A stretch of 64,000 nucleotides of DNA from Auanema rhodensis (taxonomy: Eukaryota > Nematoda > Chromadorea > Rhabditida > Rhabditidae): assembly GCA_964057225.1 (NCBI GenBank), contig OZ059894.1, forward strand, positions 1,984,001 to 2,048,000, in the 5' to 3' direction. Each line of letters begins with the position of its first letter. Positions within the stretch are counted from its first letter, which is position 1. The position numbers were made by a program, and so were the translations under genes. Under the pieces are notes generated by a model that was not told the origin of the DNA, did no database searches, and was given only the letters and a program-made list of their open reading frames with translations. Positions 35,452 to 48,789 of this stretch are shown here, in pieces.

Positions 35452-38400
35452 TGCACTATACTACATTGAGGAACGCTTAATACAAAAATTAGTTATGATC
35501 GTTTGAAAAATGATGCATTAGTGTATGTTGAGTTTCCATGTACACTCAACATAGCTTCCAAAAACATTTTGACAAAAATTTTTTCGAAAAATTTCAAAAT
35601 AATTTAGCAGAAAGTAGATGTTTTTAGATTCCTTTTTTTAAGGCAAAGACGATGGACAATGTTATTCAACGAAAAAATTAATTCTTCAGGGTGAAAATCG
35701 AGGATATAAGTGTGAACTTATATCAGTTGATATCTCGGTGCATTTTATAGCTAGCGCAAATCTGATAACACAGATCGACGCAGCTTGAAAATCCGCATCG
35801 AATGCACTATACTACATTGAGGAACGCTTAATACAAAAATTAGTTATGATCGTTTGAAAAATGATGCATTAGTGTATGTTGAGTTTCCATGTACACTCAA
35901 CATAGCTTCCAAAAACATTTTGACAAAAATTTTTTCGAAAATTTTCAAAATAATTTAGCAGAAAGTAGATGTTTTTAGATTCCTTTTTTTAAGGCAAAGA
36001 CGATGGACATTGTTATTCAACGAAAAAATTAATTCTTCAGGGTGAAAATCGAGGATATAAGTGTGAACTTATATCAGTTGATATCTCGGTGCATTTTTAA
36101 GCTAGCGCAAATCTGATAACACAGATCGACGCAGCTTGAAAATCCGCATCGAATGCACTATACTACATTGAGGAACGCTTGATACAAAAATTAGTTATGA
36201 TTGTTTGAAAAATGATGCATTAGTGTATGTTGAGTTTCCATGTACACTCAACATAGCTTCCAAAAACATTTTGACAAAAATTTTTTCGAAAAATTTCAAA
36301 ATAATTTAGCAGAAAGTAGATGTTTCTAGATTCCTTTTTTTAAGGCAAAGACGATGGACAATGTTATTCAACGAAAAAATTAATTCTTCAGGGTGAAAAT
36401 CGAGGATATAAGTGTGAACTTATATCAGTTGATATCTCGGTGCATTTTTAAGCTAGCGCAAATCTGATAACACAGATCGACGCAGCTTGAAAATCCGCAT
36501 CGAATGCACTATACTACTTTGAGAAACGCTTAATACAAAAATTAGTTATGATCGTTTGAAAAATGATGCATTAGTGTATGTTGAGTTTCCATGTACACTC
36601 AACATAGCTTCCAAAAACATTTTGACAAAATTTTTTTCGAAAAATTTCAAAATAATTTAGCAGAAAGTAGATGTTTTTAGATTCCTTTTTTTGAGGCAAA
36701 GACGACGGACAATGTTATTCAACGAAAAAATTAATTCTTCAGGGTGAAAATCGAGGATATAAGTGTGAACTTATATCAGTTGATATCTCGGTGCATTTTT
36801 AAGCTAGCGCAAATCTGATAACACAGATCGACGCAGCTTGAAAATCCGCATCGAATGCACTATACTACATTGAGGAACGCTTAATACAAAAATTAGTTAT
36901 GATCGTTTGAAAAATGATGCATTAGTGTATGTTGAGTTTCCATGTACACTCAACATAGCTTCCAAAAACATTTTGACAAAAATTTTTTCGAAAAATTTCA
37001 AAATAATTTAGCAGAAAGTAGATGTTTTTAGATTCCTTTTTTTAAGGCAAAGACGATGGACAATGTTATTCAACGAAAAAATTAATTCTTCAGGGTGAAA
37101 ATCGAGGATATAAGTGTGAACTTATATCAGTTGATATCTCGGTGCATTTTTAAGCTAGCGCAAATCTGATAACACAGATCGACGCAGCTTGAAAATCCGC
37201 ATCGAATGCACTATACTACATTGAGGAACGCTTAATACAAAAATTAGTTATGATCGTTTGAAAAATGATGCATTAGTGTATGTTGAGTTTCCATGTACAC
37301 TCAACATAGCTTCCAAAAACATTTTGACAAAAATTTTTTCGAAAAATTTCAAAATAATTTAGCAGAAAGTAGATGTTTTTAGATTCCTTTTTTTAAGGCA
37401 AAGACGATGGACAATGTTATTCAACGAAAAAATTAATTCTTCAGGGTGAAAATCGAGGATATAAGTGTGAACTTATATCAGTTGATATCTCGGTGCATTT
37501 TTAAGCTAGCGCAAATCTGATAACACAGATCGACGCAGCTTGAAAATCCGCATCGAATGCACTATACTACTTTGAGAAACGCTTAATACAAAAATTAGTT
37601 ATGATCGTTTGAAAAATGATGCATTAGTGTATGTTGAGTTTCCATGTACACTCAACATAGCTTCCAAAAACATTTTGACAAAATTTTTTTCGAAAAATTT
37701 CAAAATAATTTAGCAGAAAGTAGATGTTTTTAGATTCCTTTTTTTGAGGCAAAGACGACGGACAATGTTATTCAACGAAAAAATTAATTCTTCAGGGTGA
37801 AAATCGAGGATATAAGTGTGAACTTATATCAGTTGATATCTCGGTGCATTTTTAAGCTAGCGCAAATCTGATAACACAGATCGACGCAGCTTGAAAATCC
37901 GCATCGAATGCACTATACTACATTGAGGAACGCTTAATACAAAAATTAGTTATGATCGTTTGAAAAATGATGCATTAGTGTATGTTGAGTTTCCATGTAC
38001 ACTCAACATAGCTTCCAAAAACATTTTGACAAAAATTTTTTCGAAAAATTTCAAAATAATTTAGCAGAAAGTAGATGTTTTTAGATTCCTTTTTTTAAGG
38101 CAAAGACGATGGACAATGTTATTCAACGAAAAAATTAATTCTTCAGGGTGAAAATCGAGGATATAAGTGTGAACTTATATCAGTTGATATCTCGGTGCAT
38201 TTTTAAGCTAGCGCAAATCTGATAACACAGATCGACGCAGCTTGAAAATCCGCATCGAATGCACTATACTACATTGAGGAACGCTTAATACAAAAATTAG
38301 TTATGATCGTTTGAAAAATGATGCATTAGTGTATGTTGAGTTTCCATGTACACTCAACATAGCTTCCAAAAACATTTTGACAAAAATTTTTTCGAAAAAT

Positions 38401-39663
38401 TTCAAAATAATTTAGCAGAAAGTAGATGTTTTTAGATTCCTTTTTTTAAGGCAAAGACGATGGACAATGTTATTCAACGAAAAAATTAATTCTTCAGGGT
38501 GAAAATCGAGGATATAAGTGTGAACTTATATCAGTTGATATCTCGGTGCATTTTTAAGCTAGCGCAAATCTGATAACACAGATCGACGCAGCTTGAAAAT
38601 CCGCATCGAATGCACTATACTACTTTGAGAAACGCTTAATACAAAAATTAGTTATGATCGTTTGAAAAATGATGCATTAGTGTATGTTGAGTTTCCATGT
38701 ACACTCAACATAGCTTCCAAAAACATTTTGACAAAATTTTTTTCGAAAAATTTCAAAATAATTTAGCAGAAAGTAGATGTTTTTAGATTCCTTTTTTTGA
38801 GGCAAAGACGACGGACAATGTTATTCAACGAAAAAATTAATTCTTCAGGGTGAAAATCGAGGATATAAGTGTGAACTTATATCAGTTGATATCTCGGTGC
38901 ATTTTTAAGCTAGCGCAAATCTGATAACACAGATCGACGCAGCTTGAAAATCCGCATCGAATGCACTATACTACATTGAGGAACGCTTAATACAAAAATT
39001 AGTTATGATCGTTTGAAAAATGATGCATTAGTGTATGTTGAGTTTCCATGTACACTCAACATAGCTTCCAAAAACATTTTGACAAAAATTTTTTCGAAAA
39101 ATTTCAAAATAATTTAGCAGAAAGTAGATGTTTTTAGATTCCTTTTTTTAAGGCAAAGACGATGGACAATGTTATTCAACGAAAAAATTAATTCTTCAGG
39201 GTGAAAATCGAGGATATAAGTGTGAACTTATATCAGTTGATATCTCGGTGCATTTTTAAGCTAGCGCAAATCTGATAACACAGATCGACGCAGCTTGAAA
39301 ATCCGCATCGAATGCACTATACTACATTGAGGAACGCTTAATACAAAAATTAGTTATGATCGTTTGAAAAATGATGCATTAGTGTATGTTGAGTTTCCAT
39401 GTACACTCAACATAGCTTCCAAAAACATTTTGACAAAAATTTTTTCGAAAATTTTCAAAATAATTTAGCAGAAAGTAGATGTTTTTAGATTCCTTTTTTT
39501 AAGGCAAAGACGATGGACATTGTTATTCAACGAAAAAATTAATTCTTCAGGGTGAAAATCGAGGATATAAGTGTGAACTTATATCAGTTGATATCTCGGT
39601 GCATTTTTAAGCTAGCGCAAATCTGATAACACAGATCGACGCAGCTTGAAAATCCGCATCGAA
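35452..39663 (+). repeat. Array domain V: B-A-A trimers with 189g (copies 102-113)
   Basis: B monomers tagged by TTTTTTGAGGC (189g) occur at copies 101, 105, 108 and 111. From copy 105 the order is B A A | B A A | B A f, a 1053-bp trimer at 36505, 37558 and 38611. Copies 103 and 113 are f types (CGAAAATTTTC plus GACATTG). Copy 104 shares GCTTGATACA with copy 97 and has private GATTGTTTG and TTTCTAG changes. Copy 102 has a private CATTTTATAGC change in the compound hairpin's left arm. Confidence 0.85.
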
Positions 39664-42600
39664 TGCACTATACTACATTGAGGAACGCTTAATACAAAAA
39701 TTAGTTATGATCGTTTGAAATATGATGCATTAGTGTATGTTGAGTTTCCATGTACACTCAACATAGCTTCCAAAAACATTTTGACAAAAATTTTTTCGAA
39801 AAATTTCAAAATAATTTAGCAGAAAGTAGATGTTTTTAGATTCCTTTTTTTAAGGCAAAGACGATGGACAATGTTATTCAACGAAAAAATTAATTCTTCA
39901 GGGTGAAAATCGAGGATATAAGTGTGAACTTATATCAGTTGATATCTCGGTGCATTTTTAAGCTAGCGCAAATTTGATAACACAGATCGACGCAGCTTGA
40001 AAATCCGCATCGAATGCACTATACTACATTGAGGAACGCTTAATACAAAAATTAGTTATGATCGTTTGAAAAATGATGCATTAGTGTATGTTGAGTTTCC
40101 ATGTACACTCAACATAGCTTCCAAAAACATTTTGACAAAAATTTTTTCGAAAAATTTCAAAATAATTTAGCAGAAAGTAGATGTTTTTAGATTCCTTTTT
40201 TTAAGGCAAAGACGATGGACAATGTTATTCAACGAAAAAATTAATTCTTCAGGGTGAAAATCGAGGATATAAGTGTGAACTTATATCAGTTGATATCTCG
40301 GTGCATTTTTAAGCTAGCGCAAATCTGATAACACAGATCGACGCAGCTTGAAAATCCGCATCGAATGCACTATACTACTTTGAGAAACGCTTAATACAAA
40401 AATTAGTTATGATCGTTTGAAAAATGATGCATTAGTGTATGTTGAGTTTCCATGTACACTCAACATAGCTTCCAAAAACATTTTGACAAAACTTTTTTTG
40501 AAAAATTTCAAAATAATTTAGCAGAAAGTAGATGTTTTTAGATTCCTTTTTTTAAGGCAAAGACGACGGACAATGTTATTCAACGAAAAAATTAATTCTT
40601 CAGGGTGAAAATCGAGGATATAAGTGTGAACTTATATCAGTTGATATCTCGGTGCATTTTTAAGCTAGCGCAAATCTGATAACACAGATCGACGCAGCTT
40701 GAAAATCCGCATCGAATGCACTATACTACATTGAGGAACGCTTAATACAAAAATTAGTTATGATCGTTTGAAATATGATGCATTAGTGTATGTTGAGTTT
40801 CCATGTACACTCAACATAGCTTCCAAAAACATTTTGACAAAAATTTTTTCGAAAAATTTCAAAATAATTTAGCAGAAAGTAGATGTTTTTAGATTCCTTT
40901 TTTTAAGGCAAAGACGATGGACAATGTTATTCAACGAAAAAATTAATTCTTCAGGGTGAAAATCGAGGATATAAGTGTGAACTTATATCAGTTGATATCT
41001 CGGTGCATTTTTAAGCTAGCGCAAATTTGATAACACAGATCGACGCAGCTTGAAAATCCGCATCGAATGCACTATACTACATTGAGGAACGCTTAATACA
41101 AAAATTAGTTATGATCGTTTGAAAAATGATGCATTAGTGTATGTTGAGTTTCCATGTACACTCAACATAGCTTCCAAAAACATTTTGACAAAAATTTTTT
41201 CGAAAAATTTCAAAATAATTTAGCAGAAAGTAGATGTTTTTAGATTCCTTTTTTTAAGGCAAAGACGATGGACAATGTTATTCAACGAAAAAATTAATTC
41301 TTCAGGGTGAAAATCGAGGATATAAGTGTGAACTTATATCAGTTGATATCTCGGTGCATTTTTAAGCTAGCGCAAATCTGATAACACAGATCGACGCAGC
41401 TTGAAAATCCGCATCGAATGCACTATACTACTTTGAGAAACGCTTAATACAAAAATTAGTTATGATCGTTTGAAAAATGATGCATTAGTGTATGTTGAGT
41501 TTCCATGTACACTCAACATAGCTTCCAAAAACATTTTGACAAAAATTTTTTCGAAAAATTTCAAAATAATTTAGCAGAAAGTAGATGTTTTTAGATTCCT
41601 TTTTTTAAGGCAAAGACGACGGACAATGTTATTCAACGAAAAAATTAATTCTTCAGGGTGAAAATCGAGGATATAAGTGTGAACTTATATCAGTTGATAT
41701 CTCGGTGCATTTTTAAGCTAGCGCAAATCTGATAACACAGATCGACGCAGCTTGAAAATCCGCATCGAATGCACTATACTACATTGAGGAACGCTTAATA
41801 CAAAAATTAGTTATGATCGTTTGAAATATGATGCATTAGTGTATGTTGAGTTTCCATGTACACTCAACATAGCTTCCAAAAACATTTTGACAAAAATTTT
41901 TTCGAAAAATTTCAAAATAATTTAGCAGAAAGTAGATGTTTTTAGATTCCTTTTTTTAAGGCAAAGACGATGGACAATGTTATTCAACGAAAAAATTAAT
42001 TCTTCAGGGTGAAAATCGAGGATATAAGTGTGAACTTATATCAGTTGATATCTCGGTGCATTTTTAAGCTAGCGCAAATTTGATAACACAGATCGACGCA
42101 GCTTGAAAATCCGCATCGAATGCACTATACTACATTGAGGAACGCTTAATACAAAAATTAGTTATGATCGTTTGAAAAATGATGCATTAGTGTATGTTGA
42201 GTTTCCATGTACACTCAACATAGCTTCCAAAAACATTTTGACAAAAATTTTTTCGAAAAATTTCAAAATAATTTAGCAGAAAGTAGATGTTTTTAGATTC
42301 CTTTTTTTAAGGCAAAGACGATGGACAATGTTATTCAACGAAAAAATTAATTCTTCAGGGTGAAAATCGAGGATATAAGTGTGAACTTATATCAGTTGAT
42401 ATCTCGGTGCATTTTTAAGCTAGCGCAAATCTGATAACACAGATCGACGCAGCTTGAAAATCCGCATCGAATGCACTATACTACTTTGAGAAACGCTTAA
42501 TACAAAAATTAGTTATGATCGTTTGAAAAATGATGCATTAGTGTATGTTGAGTTTCCATGTACACTCAACATAGCTTCCAAAAACATTTTGACAAAATTT

Positions 42601-45600
42601 TTTTCAAAAAATTTCAAAATAATTTAGCAGAAAGTAGATGTTTTTAGATTCCTTTTTTTAAGGCAAAGACGACGGACAATGTTATTCAACGAAAAAATTA
42701 ATTCTTCAGGGTGAAAATCGAGGATATAAGTGTGAACTTATATCAGTTGATATCTCGGTGCATTTTTAAGCTAGCGCAAATCTGATAAAACAGATCGACG
42801 CAGCTTGAAAATCCGCATCGAATGCACTATACTACATTGAGGAACGCTTAATACAAAAATTAGTTATGATCGTTTGAAAAATGATGCATTAGTGTATGTT
42901 GAGTTTCCATGTACACTCAACATAGCTTCCAAAAACATTTTGACAAAAATTTTTTCGAAAAATTTCAAAATAATTTAGCAGAAAGTAGATGTTTTTAGAT
43001 TCCTTTTTTTAAGGCAAAGACGATGGACAATGTTATTCAACGAAAAAATTAATTCTTCAGGGTGAAAATCGAGAATATAAGTGTGAACTTATATCAGTTG
43101 ATATCTCGGTGCATTTTTAAGCTAGCGCAAATCTGATAACACAGATCGACGCAGCTTGAAAATCCGCATCGAATGCACTATACTACATTGAGGAACGCTT
43201 AATACAAAAATTAGTTATGATCGTTTGAAAAATGATGCATTAGTGTATGTTGAGTTTCCATGTACACTCAACATAGCTTCCAAAAACATTTTGACAAAAA
43301 TTTTTTCGAAAAATTTCAAAATAATTTAGCAGAAAGTAGATGTTTTTAGATTCCTTTTTTTAAGGCAAAGACGATGGACAATGTTATTCAACGAAAAAAT
43401 TAATTCTTCAGGGTGAAAATCGAGAATATAAGTGTGAACTTATATCAGTTGATATCTCGGTGCATTTTTAAGCTAGCGCAAATCTGATAACACAGATCGA
43501 CGCAGCTTGAAAATCCGCATCGAATGCACTATACTACATTGAGGAACGCTTAATACAAAAATTAGTTATGATCGTTTGAAAAATGATGCATTAGTGTATG
43601 TTGAGTTTCCATGTACACTCAACATAGCTTCCAAAAACATTTTGACAAAATTTTTTTCGAAAAATTTCAAAATAATTTAGCAGAAAGTAGATGTTTTTAG
43701 ATTCCTTTTTTTAAGGCAAAGACGACGGACAATGTTATTCAACGAAAAAATTAATTCTTCAGGGTGAAAATCGAGGATATAAGTGTGAACTTATATCAGT
43801 TGATATCTCGGTGCATTTTTAAGCTAGCGCAAATCTGATAACACAGATCGACGCAGCTTGAAAATCCGCATCGAATGCACTATACTACTTTGAGAAACGC
43901 TTAATACAAAAATTAGTTATGATCGTTTGAAAAATGATGCATTAGTGTATGTTGAGTTTCCATGTACACTCAACATAGCTTCCAAAAACATTTTGACAAA
44001 AATTTTTTCGAAAAATTTCAAAATAATTTAGCAGAAAGTAGATGTTTTTAGATTCCTTTTTTTAAGGCAAAGACGACGGACAATGTTATTCAACGAAAAA
44101 ATTAATTCTTCAGGGTGAAAATCGAGGATATAAGTGTGAACTTATATCAGTTGATATCTCGGTGCATTTTTAAGCTAGCGCAAATCTGATAACACAGATC
44201 GACGCAGCTTGAAAATCCGCATCGAATGCACTATACTACATTGAGGAACGCTTAATACAAAAATTAGTTATGATCGTTTGAAAAATGATGCATTAGTGTA
44301 TGTTGAGTTTCCATGTACACTCAACATAGCTTCCAAAAACATTTTGACAAAAATTTTTTCGAAAATTTTCAAAATAATTTAGCAGAAAGTAGATGTTTTT
44401 AGATTCCTTTTTTTAAGGCAAAGACGATGGACATTGTTATTCAACGAAAAAATTAATTCTTCAGGGTGAAAATCGAGGATATAAGTGTGAACTTATATCA
44501 GTTGATATCTCGGTGCATTTTTAAGCTAGCGCAAATCTGATAACACAGATCGACGCAGCTTGAAAATCCGCATCGAATGCACTATACTACATTGAGGAAC
44601 GCTTAATACAAAAATTAGTTATGATCGTTTGAAAAATGATGCATTAGTGTATGTTGAGTTTCCATGTACACTCAACATAGCTTCCAAAAACATTTTGACA
44701 AAAATTTTTTCGAAAATTTTTAAAATAATTTAGCAGAAAGTAGATGTTTTTAGATTCCTTTTTTTAAGGCAAAGACGATGGACATTGTTATTCAACGAAA
44801 AAATTAATTCTTCAGGGTGAAAATCGAGGATATAAGTGTGAACTTATATCAGTTGATATCTCGGTGCATTTTTAAGCTAGCGCAAATCTGATAACACAGA
44901 TCGACGCAGCTTGAAAATCCGCATCGAATGCACTATACTACATTGAGGAACGCTTAATACAAAAATTAGTTATGATCGTTTGAAAAATGATGCATTAGTG
45001 TATGTTGAGTTTCCATGTACACTCAACATAGCTTCCAAAAACATTTTGACAAAAATTTTTTCGAAAAATTTCAAAATAATTTAGCAGAAAGTAGATGTTT
45101 TTAGATTCCTTTTTTTAAGGCAAAGACGATGGACAATGTTATTCAACGAAAAAATTAATTCTTCAGGGTGAAAATCGAGAATATAAGTGTGAACTTATAT
45201 CAGTTGATATCTCGGTGCATTTTTAAGCTAGCGCAAATCTGATAACACAGATCGACGCAGCTTGAAAATCCGCATCGAATGCACTATACTACATTGAGGA
45301 ACGCTTAATACAAAAATTAGTTATGATCGTTTGAAAAATGATGCATTAGTGTATGTTGAGTTTCCATGTACACTCAACATAGCTTCCAAAAACATTTTGA
45401 CAAAAATTTTTTCGAAAATTTTCAAAATAATTTAGCAGAAAGTAGATGTTTTTAGATTCCTTTTTTTAAGGCAAAGACGATGGACATTGTTATTCAACGA
45501 AAAAATTAATTCTTCAGGGTGAAAATCGAGGATATAAGTGTGAACTTATATCAGTTGATATCTCGGTGCATTTTTAAGCTAGCGCAAATCTGATAACACA

Positions 45601-48600
45601 GATCGACGCAGCTTGAAAATCCGCATCGAATGCACTATACTACATTGAGGAACGCTTAATACAAAAATTAGTTATGATCGTTTGAAATATGATGCATTAG
45701 TGTATGTTGAGTTTCCATGTACACTCAACATAGCTTCCAAAAACATTTTGACAAAAATTTTTTCGAAAAATTTCAAAATAATTTAGCAGAAAGTAGATGT
45801 TTTTAGATTCCTTTTTTTAAGGCAAAGACGATGGACAATGTTATTCAACGAAAAAATTAATTCTTCAGGGTGAAAATCGAGGATATAAGTGTGAACTTAT
45901 ATCAGTTGATATCTCGGTGCATTTTTAAGCTAGCGCAAATTTGATAACACAGATCGACGCAGCTTGAAAATCCGCATCGAATGCACTATACTACATTGAG
46001 GAACGCTTAATACAAAAATTAGTTATGATCGTTTGAAAAATGATGCATTAGTGTATGTTGAGTTTCCATGTACACTCAACATAGCTTCCAAAAACATTTT
46101 GACAAAAATTTTTTCGAAAAATTTCAAAATAATTTAGCAGAAAGTAGATGTTTTTAGATTCCTTTTTTTAAGGCAAAGACGATGGACAATGTTATTCAAC
46201 GAAAAAATTAATTCTTCAGGGTGAAAATCGAGGATATAAGTGTGAACTTATATCAGTTGATATCTCGGTGCATTTTTAAGCTAGCGCAAATCTGATAACA
46301 CAGATCGACGCAGCTTGAAAATCCGCATCGAATGCACTATACTACTTTGAGAAACGCTTAATACAAAAATTAGTTATGATCGTTTGAAAAATGATGCATT
46401 AGTGTATGTTGAGTTTCCATGTACACTCAACATAGCTTCCAAAAACATTTTGACAAAAATTTTTTCGAAAAATTTCAAAATAATTTAGCAGAAAGTAGAT
46501 GTTTTTAGATTCCTTTTTTTAAGGCAAAGACGACGGACAATGTTATTCAACGAAAAAATTAATTCTTCAGGGTGAAAATCGAGGATATAAGTGTGAACTT
46601 ATATCAGTTGATATCTCGGTGCATTTTTAAGCTAGCGCAAATCTGATAACACAGATCGACGCAGCTTGAAAATCCGCATCGAATGCACTATACTACATTG
46701 AGGAACGCTTAATACAAAAATTAGTTATGATCGTTTGAAATATGATGCATTAGTGTATGTTGAGTTTCCATGTACACTCAACATAGCTTCCAAAAACATT
46801 TTGACAAAAATTTTTTCGAAAAATTTCAAAATAATTTAGCAGAAAGTAGATGTTTTTAGATTCCTTTTTTTAAGGCAAAGACGATGGACAATGTTATTCA
46901 ACGAAAAAATTAATTCTTCAGGGTGAAAATCGAGGATATAAGTGTGAACTTATATCAGTTGATATCTCGGTGCATTTTTAAGCTAGCGCAAATTTGATAA
47001 CACAGATCGACGCAGCTTGAAAATCCGCATCGAATGCACTATACTACATTGAGGAACGCTTAATACAAAAATTAGTTATGATCGTTTGAAAAATGATGCA
47101 TTAGTGTATGTTGAGTTTCCATGTACACTCAACATAGCTTCCAAAAACATTTTGACAAAAATTTTTTCGAAAAATTTCAAAATAATTTAGCAGAAAGTAG
47201 ATGTTTTTAGATTCCTTTTTTTAAGGCAAAGACGATGGACAATGTTATTCAACGAAAAAATTAATTCTTCAGGGTGAAAATCGAGGATATAAGTGTGAAC
47301 TTATATCAGTTGATATCTCGGTGCATTTTTAAGCTAGCGCAAATCTGATAACACAGATCGACGCAGCTTGAAAATCCGCATCGAATGCACTATACTACTT
47401 TGAGAAACGCTTAATACAAAAATTAGTTATGATCGTTTGAAAAATGATGCATTAGTGTATGTTGAGTTTCCATGTACACTCAACATAGCTTCCAAAAACA
47501 TTTTGACAAAAATTTTTTCGAAAAATTTCAAAATAATTTAGCAGAAAGTAGATGTTTTTAGATTCCTTTTTTTAAGGCAAAGACGACGGACAATGTTATT
47601 CAACGAAAAAATTAATTCTTCAGGGTGAAAATCGAGGATATAAGTGTGAACTTATATCAGTTGATATCTCGGTGCATTTTTAAGCTAGCGCAAATCTGAT
47701 AACACAGATCGACGCAGCTTGAAAATCCGCATCGAATGCACTATACTACATTGAGGAACGCTTAATACAAAAATTAGTTATGATCGTTTGAAATATGATG
47801 CATTAGTGTATGTTGAGTTTCCATGTACACTCAACATAGCTTCCAAAAACATTTTGACAAAAATTTTTTCGAAAAATTTCAAAATAATTTAGCAGAAAGT
47901 AGATGTTTTTAGATTCCTTTTTTTAAGGCAAAGACGATGGACAATGTTATTCAACGAAAAAATTAATTCTTCAGGGTGAAAATCGAGGATATAAGTGTGA
48001 ACTTATATCAGTTGATATCTCGGTGCATTTTTAAGCTAGCGCAAATTTGATAACACAGATCGACGCAGCTTGAAAATCCGCATCGAATGCACTATACTAC
48101 ATTGAGGAACGCTTAATACAAAAATTAGTTATGATCGTTTGAAAAATGATGCATTAGTGTATGTTGAGTTTCCATGTACACTCAACATAGCTTCCAAAAA
48201 CATTTTGACAAAAATTTTTTCGAAAAATTTCAAAATAATTTAGCAGAAAGTAGATGTTTTTAGATTCCTTTTTTTAAGGCAAAGACGATGGACAATGTTA
48301 TTCAACGAAAAAATTAATTCTTCAGGGTGAAAATCGAGGATATAAGTGTGAACTTATATCAGTTGATATCTCGGTGCATTTTTAAGCTAGCGCAAATCTG
48401 ATAACACAGATCGACGCAGCTTGAAAATCCGCATCGAATGCACTATACTACTTTGAGAAACGCTTAATACAAAAATTAGTTATGATCGTTTGAAAAATGA
48501 TGCATTAGTGTATGTTGAGTTTCCATGTACACTCAACATAGCTTCCAAAAACATTTTGACAAAATTTTTTTCAAAAAATTTCAAAATAATTTAGCAGAAA

Positions 48601-48789
48601 GTAGATGTTTTTAGATTCCTTTTTTTAAGGCAAAGACGACGGACAATGTTATTCAACGAAAAAATTAATTCTTCAGGGTGAAAATCGAGGATATAAGTGT
48701 GAACTTATATCAGTTGATATCTCGGTGCATTTTTAAGCTAGCGCAAATCTGATAACACAGATCGACGCAGCTTGAAAATCCGCATCGAA
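39664..48789 (+). repeat. Array domain VI: E-A-C trimers, 1053 bp (copies 114-139)
   Basis: The trimer is E (58t, giving GAAATATGATG, with 311t), then A, then a 202c monomer of B or C type. Units start at copies 114, 117, 120, 131, 134 and 137. The third member is B-like with ACTTTTTTTG in copy 116, C in 119, 133 and 136, and Be in 122 and 139. The run is interrupted by eight monomers (123-130). C monomers (14t, 127a, 202c) first appear here, at copy 119. Confidence 0.87.
42823..45630 (+). repeat. Eight-monomer interruption of the trimer array (copies 123-130)
   Basis: The order is A2, A2, D, C, f, f, A2, f. A2 copies change CGAGGATA to CGAGAATA (252a). D combines 14a and 20g with 127t and 202c. 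The f copies carry 140t and 207t, and copy 128 also has ATTTTTAAAAT. The A2-A2-D-C order matches the 5-monomer unit at 49141-52650 and the right end of the window. Perfectly phased trimers lie on both sides, so the block looks inserted by unequal exchange rather than decayed in place. Confidence 0.8.
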
